Source: Earliella scabrosa
Taxonomy: Eukaryota; Basidiomycota; Agaricomycetes; Polyporales; Polyporaceae
Length of the DNA: 64,000 bases
Reading direction: 5' to 3'
NCBI GenBank assembly: GCA_022605405.1
Contig: JABYQQ010000001.1
Coordinates: 3,596,001-3,660,000 of the forward strand
Made by a program: the position numbers and the translations under genes. Shown here one piece after another: positions 36,037 through 47,800 of this stretch (positions within the stretch are counted from its first letter, which is position 1; each line of letters starts with the position of its first letter). The notes under the pieces are model-generated. The model had not been told where the DNA came from and searched no databases. It worked only from the letters and a program-made list of their open reading frames with translations.

Positions 36037-39000
36037 ATGAGCTCCCCCAGCACCCTATCGTCCCTCGAGCCCTCGTCCGAGTGGACGTCCAACATGGACC
36101 AAGATGCCCCTCGTCCATCCGCTCCCGTCCCCGTCCCCGTCCCTTCGTCCGACCGCCACTCCTATCTCTACGAGTCCCCTGCGGACTTTGTCGGTTCTCC
36201 AGAACAGGTCTCCTCCCTGCCCTCCCACCGTTCAGCCCTCTACTCTACCTCTTCCAATCTCTCTCAGCATCCCTCCCGCCCCTCCTTCCATCGCAGCGCC
36301 TCCTCCATGACGGCCAATCAGCGTAGAACAGATCGTGTCTCTCGCGTCCAGGAGCTTGCCTCCAGCTTCATCCGTCGTCATGATCGCTCTCAGAGCCGCG
36401 AATGGACCGTCTTCGGCCAGCTCATGGCAGACGATACCATCTGTCTCCCCCCACCGCGTACGTCTGTTACCGTTCATCCCACTCCTCATGTTACTTCCCC
36501 TCGCCCTCTCTCAAACGGTGACCGTCCCACATCTTCATACTTTGACATCCCCGCCTCCGGATACGGCGTTCATGATCCCTTCGAAGGCGAACACACCCCT
36601 ACCCGAGCCGATCGTTCTTCTCGCGCCGTTCCTTCCTCCCAACTCGATCACACGACCGCCGCCGACCAGAGCGACTCGGACTCTAATGGCTCTCGCACCG
36701 AGTACGCCCGCTCACCGAGCGAATCGACCCGCAAGTGGTACTCTCTGCCACAGCTGCCAACCCTCACTACCGTCCAACGCAATATCCTCAAATGCTGTAT
36801 CGCCTACTTCATCGGATCTCTTTTCACATTCTCGCCCTACCTCTCTGCCTTTATCGCAGACATCACCAGCGACGATCCCGGCGACCGCCTTCCCTCACCC
36901 TCAGGGCATATGGTAGCTACAGTGTCAGCACTTTCCCAGTCTCTTGACGATATCTTGCTCACTTCCTTCTCTTCAGTGCAGTGTACTTTAACCCGGCTAA
37001 GACATTAGGAGGCATGGTCGAAGCAGATGTGTTTTGCATGATGGGCCTCATATTCGCCACCTTCGTCTCTCTCTCAAGCATGAGCGTGTACTGGTTCTTC
37101 GAGCTCCAGCCTGGCTGGGAATGGCTTGCCGACCTTCTCGTCGTCGTCATGATTGGGGTTGGCATGTCCATCGTAGCCTGGATGAAGGTATGGATGGCCA
37201 AGCCGACATTCAACACAGGTATGTATATCATTTTTGGTTCTTGTTGGTGCTGACGGCTTCTCGCTCATTGAACCTCACAGCGTGCAGCATGACCGCCATC
37301 ATACTGTTCGTTGTGTAAGCGCTTCCCCCTCCTATATCTATACGCTCACATGCTTATCCCTCCCGCCTTTTTAGTGTCATCAAGGAAGGTGGGCTTCAGA
37401 CCCTGATGCAAGTCGCGTTCATTATTGTCGTCGGCGCGCTCGTCTCAAACGTCGTCTGTCTCCTTATTTGGCCCCAACGCGCAACCAAGAACCTACAGAA
37501 CAACATGACCAAGACGCTAGATTCCTTCTCTACCCTCTTGGGAATGCTCACCCAAACCTTCCTCCTCGAAGAACCGCACGGTTTTACTTCGGACCGCCTT
37601 CAGCGCGCCGTCTCGAACCACCAAGCATCGTTCACCTCTCTAAAGAAGAGCCTTGTCGAGGCCCAATCAGAGCGGCTGTTCGGTGGTCCAGGAAGAGTGG
37701 GCGAAGGCGCACAGCTCAGAGGCAGCTCCGGACAAGCATACGAGGACGCGATCGACAGCCTGAACCGACTCGGGCAGCACCTCAATGGTCTCCGCAGTGG
37801 GATCAGTCTGCAGCATGAGCTCATTAGGGGGCATCGCGAAGGGAAGGTCATTCTGAAGAAGCCGAACGGCGATCCAGTGCTCGTCGACAACACCAACGGC
37901 AATGGTAACGGAAAGGGCAAGGTCGCAGAGCACATTGACAAGCCCGCCGAGTGCGACGAAGACACCGCAATGCTACAGGCTGCAGCTACTGTGTTCGGTG
38001 ACCTGATGGATGATCTTGGACCTCCCCTCAAGGCGCTTTCAGTATGTGGCCTGTAGAACACCCTGGGATCCTCGCTCATCTTTGTGCCCACCAGACGACG
38101 TGTGTATCCACGCTCAAGCGCCTCCGCGAGGCGTTTGTGCAGCCGCGCGACGACGACGACAGGACGTCTATGCAGCCCACGGATTTCGTTGAGATCGCGG
38201 ACAGCATCGAGCGAGCGTTATTCACCTTTGAGAGCACGTCAAATCACGCTGTGCTGCGCATGTACAGGAACGGCAACATCTCGGTGAGCAACTCACGCGC
38301 CTCCATTGGATCCTTTGGGTCCGCCGGGTCGGACAACCAGATGCTCCTTGGCGATGAGAGCGAGAATGTCTTCCTTGCGTACTTGTAAGCACCGATACCC
38401 TGCGCACACTGCCACCACCAGCCGCCAACTGACCCCGATGGCGATTGCAGCTTCATCTTCACGATGCAGGAGTACGCGAGGGAGCTCATCTCCCTCGTTG
38501 ACGCCATGAGCCGTATATGCAGCATCGAACGTGCGAACGCCGCCCGAAGCGGTGTCCTAGGGCACCTCAAGGCTCTCATCGGTGTTAACTGGAAGTCTGG
38601 ACGGACCCAAGAGCGACCCATGCGGGGGAAGCGGTCCAGGAGTATCCGCAGGCGTTTCTGTGCGTCTGCTCTCTTGCCTTCCCCGACTGTTCGTCTTAAC
38701 TGACCGCATTTCGCACGTTCCGTCAGCTGCTTACTTCACGCAGCACAGGCCCCACAAAGCCGTGTCGTTCCCGAAGGTCACCCCACACGCCCCGAACACG
38801 ATCCAGACACCGGCGCGCGAGAACCTGACGTTCATCGGACGCGTGAAGCAGTCACTGTGGGCATTCGGCGCGCGCATGAAGCAGCAGGACATGAAGTATG
38901 CGATCAAGGCAGGGATGGCTACAGCCATGCTAGCGTCCCCTGCATTTTTAGACAGCACTCGGCCGATCTTCGTGGAGTACAAAGGAGAATGGGCCTTGAT

Positions 39001-40615
39001 CTCGGTACGTCGCAGAATCGCACGTAACGTGATCGCGTGCTGACACTGGCTCACGCAGTTCTTCGTTGTCATCTCACCAACCATTGGCGCGGTAAGCATG
39101 GGCCCCATGGATCGGTTACCAGGACACAATCTGACCAAAGCCATTTAGACCAACTTCATGGGTGTACACCGAGTGCTGGGAACATTGTATGTGGCTACCC
39201 GTGCATCCGTATCGACTCTCAGTGCTAATCGATCTAATACAGGCTCGGTGCTGCCACGGCTTTCGTGGTCTGGTCTGCGTTCCCGGAAAATCCATGGGTG
39301 CTGTCCATCTTCGGCTTCTTCTACTCCATCCCGTGCTTCTACTACATCATAGCTAAGCCCCAGTACGCGACTTCTGCACGATTCGTGCTGCTCACGTACA
39401 ACCTCACATGTCTCTACTGGTGCGTCTTGCTACACACCGTATGCGAATGACCTCTTCATGCATCTTTCCCTCAGCTACAACCTCCGGGATAAGGATGTTG
39501 CCGTGTTCGACATTGCCTTCCATCGTGCAGTAGCAGTCACGATCGGTGTCGTGTGGGCTGCAATTGTTTCGCGATACTGGTGGCCAGCGGAGGCTCGGCG
39601 AGAGTTGAGCAGGGCGCTTGGAGAGTACGTCTATTCTAGTTGTTGTCTGACAGAAACGTCGCGGCCGCCCCCTGCTAATCACTATGCACCACAGGTTCTG
39701 TCTCAATATCGGCTGGCTGTACACGAGACTCGTCGCCTTCAATTCCTTCTCGGACGAAGAGTTCCACCTGCACGCCATCAACGAGGAGGATAATCCTACG
39801 GAGGAGTCACATCTTCTACACGTCAACCCTGCCCTTTCGCATTCGATTCAGCACTTCATGGCCATGGAGCTGCATCTGCAGATCAAACTGATCGAGCTGC
39901 AAGGCCTGCTCTCGCAGACTCAGCACGAGCCGCGTCTCAAGGGTCCCTTCCCCGTCGCGCTCTATCGATCGATCCTCACGAGCTTGCAATCCATACTGGA
40001 CAGGCTGCACAGTATGCGCTGTGTGACATCACGAGAGGAATGGTATGTCTGATCCACTCCATAATCTCGTCTTCACCACTGATTTTGCTTCACTCTCAGG
40101 CATACGGTAATAACATACAATGATACCTCATCTAAATGCTTGGGCTGATATATTCCATCAGACTGTAAGGAGAGACTTCATTATCCCTGTGAACCGAGAA
40201 CGACGGGAGATGGTTGGGAACGTGATCCTGTACTTCTCGGTACTCGCCTCCGCATTCCGTCTTAAGTCGCCGCTCCCACCGTACCTCCCCCCAGCGGAGG
40301 AGGCGCGCCAACGTCTGGTACGCAGCCTCGTTCTTATTGTACCATGGCTTCGCGAGACCCACCATTGCTCATCCCCGCACAACACACTAGGTCGACGCCA
40401 TCCGCAAGCTCGACGTAGTGCGCAACCGCGACGTCAAGGGCTCCCGCCACCTGCTCTTTTTCGCGTACGCCCTCACGATGAAGGCCGTCATTCAAGAGCT
40501 AGACTATCTCGGTCATACGCTGCAAGACGCGTTCGGTGTCATTGGGCAATCACGCGATGCGTTCGAGAACCTATTTGAACAGCCCGGTCCTTCGGATGCT
40601 GTCAATTCAGTATAG
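36037..40615 (+). CDS. ArAE-2 / fusaric-acid-resistance-like membrane protein
   Basis: Fifteen exons give 1246 codons: 36037-36923, 36977-37218, 37281-37314, 37375-38041, 38095-38384, 38451-38659, 38727-39004, 39059-39091, 39149-39186, 39243-39419, 39475-39624, 39695-40042, 40100-40106, 40162-40317, 40391-40615. A disordered Ser/Pro-rich N-terminus is followed by a first block of about six membrane spans (ILKCCIAYFIGSLF, MMGLIFATFVSLSSM, LMQVAFIIVVGALVSNVVCL). A cytoplasmic helical region and a second, FUSC-like block follow (FFVVISPTIGATNFMG, LLGAATAFVVWS, AVAVTIGVVWAAIVSRYWW), then the C-terminal ArAE_2 domain (RRDFIIPVNRERREM). The family is linked to efflux of aromatic acids or related compounds; the substrate is unknown. 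Exon 13 is only 7 nt. The start could be further upstream. Confidence 0.9.
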
Positions 40616-40882
40616 ACGATTCAGGAGTTAGCTAGATATGGTCCCTTAACACTTACCATCACTATCGTTATCGTTGTTCGTAATTGCTCTCGTGTCCTCG
40701 CATTGTCAAATGGCATAGATACCCTCAGCTAAGCGAGCGAGCAGCACCGTCTGGCCTGAAGAAAGTCGTCCACCTGCAATGCGCATGAGCAACGCATATT
40801 GGGTGCCAGACGGCTCAGCATGTGCATCGTGGTGATCTACTCCAAACAACATAAACCCCCTTGTCTCCCGGTATACAACACC
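40616..40882. other. Convergent intergenic spacer
   Basis: About 270 bp between the stop codons of the ArAE protein (+) and the API5-like protein (-). It must hold both 3' ends; no distinct signal is seen. Confidence 0.5.
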
Positions 40883-43800
40883 CTACGAATGCTTAGTCCT
40901 TTTCTTTCTCCTCCCTCCCCCGTCCGACCCACTGCTTTCGCTCTGTGCTTGCATCCTTTCCAATAGCGAGCCCGGCCCTTTGTTTCCCGATCCATCCGCA
41001 CCGCGACCGACGGCCTTCGCTGCCCCTCGAATGCTGTACCCGCCAACGGGATCCATATCCGGATCCGTTGACGATTGGGATTGGCGACCACGCCCAGTAG
41101 GAGGAGCGGCGGAAGCAGGCTGCCCCTGGTTTGTCGGTGTCGGATGAATAGCAGGTCCTGGCGGATCATCACGTCGTTTAGCAGGGACAGCGGGCAATGC
41201 GCTCGACTGCGGAAGCTCGCCTTCACGGTCTGCTTCGCGTTCCCGTTTATTCCTACGTCCTTGGCCCTGACTCTGGCCTTGCCCCTGGCCAGGACGGTCG
41301 CGCTCGGGTGCAGGAACGGGAGGAGCGGCCGCTGCCTTGCCGTTCGTCTCGCTGGTGGCGAGACGGCTGAGAAGCGAAGGCACGGGCTTCGTCTCCTGTG
41401 CACTCGTGCCCGCTGGCGATTCGGGAGCGTTGCCGACGCTCGACGCCGACCGTGACATCGGTACACCCATCGTGCCATCGCCACTCCAGCCCCGCGCCCG
41501 TCCCTCGATCCTCGACCTCTTCGCCGAGTGCGGCGAGTCGGGTTCTCCATACGCAGATGCGGGCCTGCCATTCGTCGACGGCCCAGCTGTTCCAGCTGGA
41601 ACATCCACATTCGCAGGCGACTCGCGCGAAGCCTTGCCTTTGAGATGTGGTGGTGCCTGTCGTTCCCGCTGTCGCTCAGCTCGTGGTGCATGCGGTGCAC
41701 CACCGATACTCGATGCTACAGTTGCGGCCGACGGTCGAGGAGGAAGGGATGCTGGTAGGTGAAGCGCCCCGTTCCTAGAACCTGGGCTGACAGGCAGGAC
41801 CGGGGCTTTCGAGCTACTGGGGGCCGATGAAGCATTGGTGGATTCAGGGCCGTTGTGGGCGTCGAGCTTGCGCTTGTTGACGTTCATGACCCTACGCTGG
41901 TCACCCCTCGTGCTAGCGCCTGCGGTAGTCCCGTTCATTGCGTGGGCATCTCGGATCGTAGCACCGTTCGTAGTCTTCACGTTACCTTTCTGCTGTCCAT
42001 CGGTCGACTTGCTCGGAGGCGCCTGTGGGGTGGGCGTGGCCGGGGACTTGACCGGCTCGAGGAGTGACTGCACAAAACAGAGAAAGGAAAAACAAAAAGA
42101 GGAGATCGTCGGACACATGCGGGGAGAACGAGAAGCGGCCCATTGCGAACCCTAATCACGCTGTGCACTTGCTCTTGCGCAGCTCTTGTCTCGGCGGATG
42201 CATCTTGAGGTGCACTGAGGGCTTCCAGGCGACGAAGGGCGGATATTACGGGTTGGGGAATTTGCCAGCGGTTGTCTCGCTTACGCTAAGAACGGTCGAT
42301 ATGAGAATGAAGACATGGAAGCCAGCGCACGTTGTTGACTCACGCGAGCTATTCCCTGAACCAACGTCTGGCATGCGGCCCATGGCCTCACTTCCTCCGA
42401 TTTCATATCGCAGAAGACCTACCCCACTGTCAGCGCACGCTTTGACCGTCTGGGTTCATGATCCACATACCTGCAATAAGACAGCGCATATGTCGGGGAA
42501 CTGCCTCCGGAGTGCGGCGTCGTCGCTGGCTGGACTCTTTCCCAAGTCTGCAGCGGGAGCTGTTGGCGGGGCTCTTGTTCCAACCTCCTCGCAAGCAGCG
42601 ACTGCCCGTGCCACACTGCTGATAACGTACGCCTGATCTTCTTCCGATAGGCGGCCCAGAACCAACTTCGGAGTGAGGGATGCATAATAGAACCGCAGAA
42701 GGTCGGAAGGATGAGCGAGGCGCTTCTCGACAGCCACGAAAAAGGCCAACTCCAGATAGTGACGAGAGCTGGTTAGGGTCGCATTCTCAACGCCGGACGG
42801 CAAGTCAGCCTTGAGCGCGGCTCGAGTTTGTATGATGAGGACATCAAGCAACTCCTTGCCTCGTGGCGCGGGAGAACGAAAGGTTGGCAGAGCCGCGAGG
42901 ACATCCTTGACGATAGTCTCGACGTCAGGCGTCGCCAGTTTCGTAATAGCCTGTCATTGCAGTCAATCTCCGCGGCTTCTCACATCCTTGTTCGACACGG
43001 TGCGAACTAACCTTGAATAGTCCTGTAACAAGAGTCTGTTCTGCCGGGCTTCCAAGGGCGTTTGCGTGGCGTTCAACCAAAGGCCGTTTGGCTTCTCCAG
43101 CAAGAAACGCGAGGACCAGAGACCGTAGACGGTCGCGAATGTTCTGCTCCTCGTCGTCCAACGGTTCATCCGGAGGAACGATCTGGTCACAGAGAACACC
43201 AAGAGTGACCACGGGATCCATATCGAGGTGTTGCGTGAGGGCCCGTTTGACGACAGTGACTTCCTCTGGTTCATCTGGAACACACGAGTGAGTTCGGTGC
43301 TCTAACGCCACAGTGGACGGCGGAACTGTGGTGTGGATAGCGCAGGTGGTTTGGAATACAGTGTACATCGAGTGCTCTGGAGCTCTTGCATGCTCGCGGG
43401 ACAGTGAAGGGCGGTGGCTAGAAACTTACCGCTTTGTAGCAATTGCACGAGCACATCAGCATTCCGCTTCACCCACTTGTTCTGTTCTCTTGACACATCG
43501 ACGATGGCAGCATAGCCCTTGATACGAACCTGGAAGGGATGGTTGGGGTCGGTACCGCAGCACACGAGAAATACGTACACTGGAAACCGTGTCTTCGCAC
43601 AAGTCATACACAGCATTTATCGCATCGTCCTCCAACTCGGGGAAATCTTTGATAAATAACTTGAGGTTTGTGGCAGCTATGATTTTGAGAGACGCATGGG
43701 GAGAATGTGCGAGATCAATGAGACGTTTGAGGGTATCTCGCCGCTATGCAATGAATAAGCAAGTAGCCACTGTTGAGTCCGAGAATGACGGCGTGAAAGA

Positions 43801-43910
43801 GTGGATGGATGGGTGCTCACCAAGGCTGATGTCTTAACAGGAGTGCGTTCAGCACGTCGCAGAAGATCTCTGATATCCTTTTCCTGCTCCGAAAGGCTTT
43901 TGGCGTCCAT
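40883..43910 (-). CDS. API5-like (apoptosis inhibitor 5) HEAT/ARM repeat protein with long disordered tail
   Basis: Eight exons (43910-43821, 43743-43579, 43529-43430, 43274-43012, 42950-42471, 42418-42344, 42285-42169, 42067-40883) give 824 codons. The N-terminal two-thirds is alpha-helical repeat sequence in the API5 arrangement: FIKDFPELEDDAINAVYDLCED, then VRIKGYAAIVDVSREQNKWV and KRNADVLVQLLQSDEPEEV, then LVTGLFKAI and SRHYLELAFFVAVEKRL. Residues from about 431 (SLLEPVKSPATPTPQ) to the end are Ser/Pro/Gly/Lys-rich and disordered, ending in GGGRRKKRTKHS, a likely nuclear localisation signal. In animals API5 is nuclear and anti-apoptotic; its fungal role is poorly known. The start at 43910 is chosen because no upstream in-frame ATG exists. 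Confidence 0.87.
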
Positions 43911-44354
43911 TGCGGACGGTTGGGAGGAAGACGAGGAAAAGAGGGAGTCGAGGTCGGGGGCAGAGCACTTCAGCGCTTCGTCCAACCACCATTCTCGGGC
44001 GCTAGTACGACAATAGTGAGGGTGCCCGACCTCGACTCTCAAGATCTCATCCACCAGCTCTTCCTCCAGCGTACACAACTGAATGGTGAGAATTGTCAAC
44101 GGTGGGCCACTGAAGTAACCAGTTGACCACGCAATGCAAAATAATACCGTGACGTCGCCACGGATTAACCGGTAGGAGGTCTATATATACTACCTGAAGC
44201 TTTCCGTGCGTGGTTTAATGCAAGTACATTGCTCCGTTTCGCCCATCGTATGTTGATGGTAGGGCAGCATCATCCGCAGGAGGTCGGACCCCTCCGACGT
44301 TAGACGCAGGTAACAAATGCAGGTTTTGTATCGATCCCATGCGGTATACAATAA
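43911..44354. other. Intergenic spacer, API5-like promoter and 3' end of the next gene
   Basis: About 440 bp between two minus-strand genes. TATATATAC at 44170-44178 lies about 265 bp upstream of the API5-like start. The reading frame is open some way upstream of 43910 but lacks an ATG. Confidence 0.4.
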
Positions 44355-45083
44355 CTAGCAGGCTGCTATCTCACATCTCCGGACGTCCCATGCAGCGCTG
44401 GCGACCGAGTGCTCGTGCGACCTTTTCATCCTCTTCGTCCACCGTGTCTCTGAATAAGTGCTCTCGTCAGATCCGTTCTCCTCCTCTAGCCGTCGCGCCA
44501 ACTTCGCAGCCACCGGCCTCTGCCCGCATCCCCTACCCTGATTATCCCAGTCAACTAGCCACCGGTTGACGTCGTGCAGCATCTTGGACAACTGCAGGTT
44601 GCGCTGCTGCTGCTGATGTTGAGGGAACGCGACGCCATGTCTACCGGTGGCGACGTTCTCGAGCCACACAAGGGCGTCGAACTTGATCCTCCACTCGTCC
44701 ACAATCTGCAGTTGGGCTCCGGACAACATGCAGTCGCGTTTCGGTGATGCGATCGGCTCGAACATGAGCCCAAGTGCGGGCCGAGTTACGGAGGATGATA
44801 TGTTTGACTCGGGGACGAATGCGCTCCTCTGCGCAAGAACATAGTCTGTGCGCGCGAGTGCTTGGAAGAGCTCCACGGAGAGCTCTGTGAATAGTTCCAT
44901 GGTCTTGGATACAGTGTAGTGGCGGCGGGGTTCGGGGCAATAGCCGACATCGGATAGATAGGCGATGGCTTTAGGGTGCAAAGCAATCAAGGTCGAATCG
45001 CAGTATGTGTAGTGTGTGTTGTTCAAGTCGATGTATTGGACAAGAGGGACGGATCGAGAACGCTGAGGGGTGGTCATGGTCAT
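44355..45083 (-). CDS. Hypothetical protein, unknown family
   Basis: A single-exon frame of 242 codons from ATG at 45083 (MTMTTPQRSRSVPLVQYIDL); a second ATG two codons later is an alternative start. The body is ordinary globular sequence (THYTYCDSTLIALHPKAIAY, QIVDEWRIKFDALVWLENVA) with a charged, Lys/Arg-rich C-terminus (RWTKRMKRSHEHS). No signal peptide, membrane span or known motif is visible. An intronless, uninterrupted frame with coherent composition supports a real gene, but I cannot assign a function. Confidence 0.6.
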   Translation of the reverse strand: MTMTTPQRSRSVPLVQYIDLNNTHYTYCDSTLIALHPKAIAYLSDVGYCPEPRRHYTVSKTMELFTELSVELFQALARTDYVLAQRSAFVPESNISSSVTRPALGLMFEPIASPKRDCMLSGAQLQIVDEWRIKFDALVWLENVATGRHGVAFPQHQQQQRNLQLSKMLHDVNRWLVDWDNQGRGCGQRPVAAKLARRLEEENGSDESTYSETRWTKRMKRSHEHSVASAAWDVRRCEIAAC

Positions 45084-45737
45084 GAAGGGGTGTAAGTTGA
45101 TACTTGGCGATAGGTCGATGGGCGGTCGACGGCGTGGCTGGTAGGTCAGCCGTAGAAGACTTAAATGCAACGTACCGTGCAGGATCCACGCAAGAGTGGG
45201 ATCAAAAGTGTGCCGCCTTGAGGCGGCTCAAGACCTTCGGGAAGCATTGAAGGTGGGAGGCGAAGGGGGCGATGCATGCGCCACGCCATCCTAGGTTCTT
45301 GTTCACTGACACGCGATCAAGGGGAGGGTGCTGGGATGTTCTGTTGCAGGCCGCTCGAGTATGGGGGTTGTGAACCGAAGAGACAAGTACGTATTGAAGC
45401 GGAAACTATCCAGCAGGCAAGTAGAGAATTCTCACATGTGTGGGATGCATGGAACGCCACCGGGCCTGTGAGCGAAGTGGACAAACAGCCAGTGTACGTT
45501 GAGTAGCTGAGGGCTACGTGGCACCATTGGCATCTGCTGAGGAGGTCGCGGCGTGAGGTACAGAGGGAGGAGTATACATACATGGACCAGCGACAGTCGT
45601 CGAAACCGAGTACTGAGCACTTGTGATCCCAGTCGGCAGCCGGGCCGGAGCGTCATTTGCGCGTGAAATCGCATCCGATCTCTGCCCCGCGCACGCGTCC
45701 CAGTCCGTGACGGCGAGCTCATCCGCTCTGTTGAGCC
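45084..45737. promoter_or_regulatory. Divergent intergenic region upstream of the MAPR gene
   Basis: About 650 bp separate the start of the hypothetical protein (-) and the MAPR start (+). No TATA box is obvious on the plus strand; the leader just before 45738 is C/T-rich and the start context is GCCATGC. Confidence 0.4.
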
Positions 45738-46509
45738 ATGCTTGCTGCTCTTCTTCTCGCTCTCTCTGTCGCCGCCGCCCTCGCTTACTTCGCAAAGTCC
45801 GTCCTCGTCCGCACCCCCAACAACTCCGCCGAGTCCAGCGCACACGGCTCCAGCTCCGGCTTGTCTCTCGACGAGCAGCGTCAGTACCAGGATCAGCTTC
45901 TCCGCAAGCGCAACAACAACAAGCCCGCCTCTGACGACATCGCGAAGAGCAGCGACAAGTCCGGTTCTGTCATGCAGCCTCCCAACACAGACCTTGCTCC
46001 GCCCAAGGACGATCCCTTCACCGTCGAACAGCTCAAGCAGTTTGACGGCTCGGATCCCTCGAAGCCTATCTACGTCGCTATCAAAGGTGCGTCTCCAAAT
46101 TTTGCTCCTACCACCTTCCCTGCATCATCGTTCTCCACCGCTGCACGGTTGTGATCGTGCGGTTCGAACACTGACGCATTCTTCAGGCACAGTCTTTGAT
46201 GTCACCCGCAAAGCGGACACGTACGGCAAGGGCAAGTCCTACAACCTCTTCGCCGGCAAAGATGCCTCCCGCGCCCTCGGCATGTCCAGTCTCAAGCCAG
46301 AGGATGCTGTCTCAGATTACAGCACCCTCTCCGAGGCCGACATGAAGACGCTCAACGATTGGTTTGACTTCTTCTCGTTCGTATCCCACTTTACCATCTG
46401 TTCCATGCATGCAAATTGATCCACATTATCACGCTGCAGGAAACGATACAACGTCGTCGGCAAAGTTATTGACCTACCACCACTGTCATCAGTTCCCTCC
46501 GCGCTCTAG
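45738..46509 (+). CDS. Dap1/MAPR-type cytochrome b5-like heme-binding protein
   Basis: Three exons (45738-46086, 46187-46376, 46440-46509) give 202 codons. Residues 1-18 (MLAALLLALSVAAALAYF) form an N-terminal membrane anchor; a low-complexity linker follows. The cytochrome b5-like domain starts at FTVEQLKQFDG and runs through TVFDVTRKADTYG and SYNLFAGKDASRALGMSSLK. Tyrosines in this block are the heme ligands in membrane-associated progesterone-receptor-component proteins, instead of the histidine pair of true cytochrome b5. In yeast, Dap1 supports the sterol 14-demethylase Erg11 at the ER, so a role in ergosterol synthesis is likely. Both introns are 63-100 nt and the frame closes exactly. 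Confidence 0.92.
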
Positions 46510-47073
46510 GCTCATGCGACGCCGTTCGCTGTAACGACCCCCTGTATCTCATGTTACACACCATATCAATCTCTTCGACCGCCGCTCGTGACCTCTGGCC
46601 AGCTTCGTATGCAACTTCAAAGCTCCAGAACGGCGCAACAGGCCGGCCCGAGCAAGGACATCGAGAGTTCGCGCCGAACGCGCCAAACTGTCTCGGTCTG
46701 TCGCGCTGTCAGTCCGTGGGTCCCGACGTGGACGGATGTGAGCAGTCATGCATTGTCGATTCCGTTGTTATGGTTCGAGCCTATGACTGTCAGCGGATTT
46801 ACGCTTCGCTTCTTACGCTGGACACACGTGCTACGCTCGAACATGTAAGCGCGGCTTGGAGCTAATCCCGTGTCATGGCATGTACGAGAACGCCTGAACG
46901 GGAACAAGCACAGACAGATCGGATGCGCTCCACGACAACGCACTGGATATCGAGAGTCTTGTAACGCAAGCTGATTACTCAACGAGTTGGAGTATAGCGC
47001 GCGACGCTAGATATTCTCACCTCATCGGGCTCCTACCCCTTGACATAGACGCTACTCATAAGCTTCCTCCGCT

Positions 47074-47656
47074 CTTAGTGCTTCTCCATTATGCATTTAT
47101 CCCACGACAAGCACGCCGAACCGCGATGAAACCGTCCAACCTCCATCCGGAAGTCCATCCACATCGCACGCCCGTCCACGGATGTCCACCCCTCCGGTCC
47201 CGAGGTCCAGTTAAGCTCGTAACCATATCGTCCACGTCCTATGCCCATGAGATATTCCATAAAGCTGGTCGTCGAAGTTGAACACAGAAGGTTCAGCATA
47301 TGAGAACAAATCGGGGTCAAGGCACGTCCCTCAAGCTTCGACAATAAATCCCCCATCGCCCTTCGCCAGCCGCCTGCGAAACCTGGAGCGCGAACACGTC
47401 TGACGGCCGCCCTGCTCTCTTCGAATGGTCCAAGGTCCGGCTTCTGACTTTGAACGCACTTCGGCCGGTCAGCTCACTGACAGCTGCGGCGCAATCTTCG
47501 CCGTGGACCGTGGTATAATCCGAAGTTGTTGTCGTAGTAGCCGGGGTCCTGCTGCTTAAGTAACAGCTGGCGCACGAAGTGGACGGTGCAGGCGAAGTTG
47601 AGCTCATGCGCTATGGAGCGAGGCTGTTGCAGACGTACCTGGACAGTATAGCTCAA
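47074..47656 (-). pseudogene. Possible unrecognised or decayed gene fragment
   Basis: A minus-strand frame (RSIAHELNFACTVHFVRQLL, then DPGYYDNNFGLYHG) stops at TGA near 47,488. Skipping a GTGAGC..AGCAG interval of about 70 nt would continue it (AAVRRVRAPGFAGGW... YGYELNWTSGPEGW) to about 47,080. An alternative frame reads DPDLFSYAEPSVFNFDDQLY, so the register is ambiguous. No ATG-based model or known family was found. Confidence 0.25.
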
Positions 47657-47742
47657 GCCTTCTGTCCGGAAAATCGTCTACGAGCGTTGTAGAGCCTTAA
47701 AGAGTCGTCCATATCTCGTTGCTGGATGCAAGCAGTTCTGCA

Positions 47743-47800
47743 AGTACATGAGGTACGCGCATTGGTAGCCCTGGGTTGCCAATGCCACACCTCATGTACT
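47743..47800. repeat. Strong 58-bp hairpin
   Basis: AGTACATGAGGT (47743-47754) pairs perfectly with ACCTCATGTACT (47789-47800), and inside it GCATTGG pairs with CCAATGC. It is an intergenic stem-loop of unknown role: a MITE relic or a structured RNA. Confidence 0.8.
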
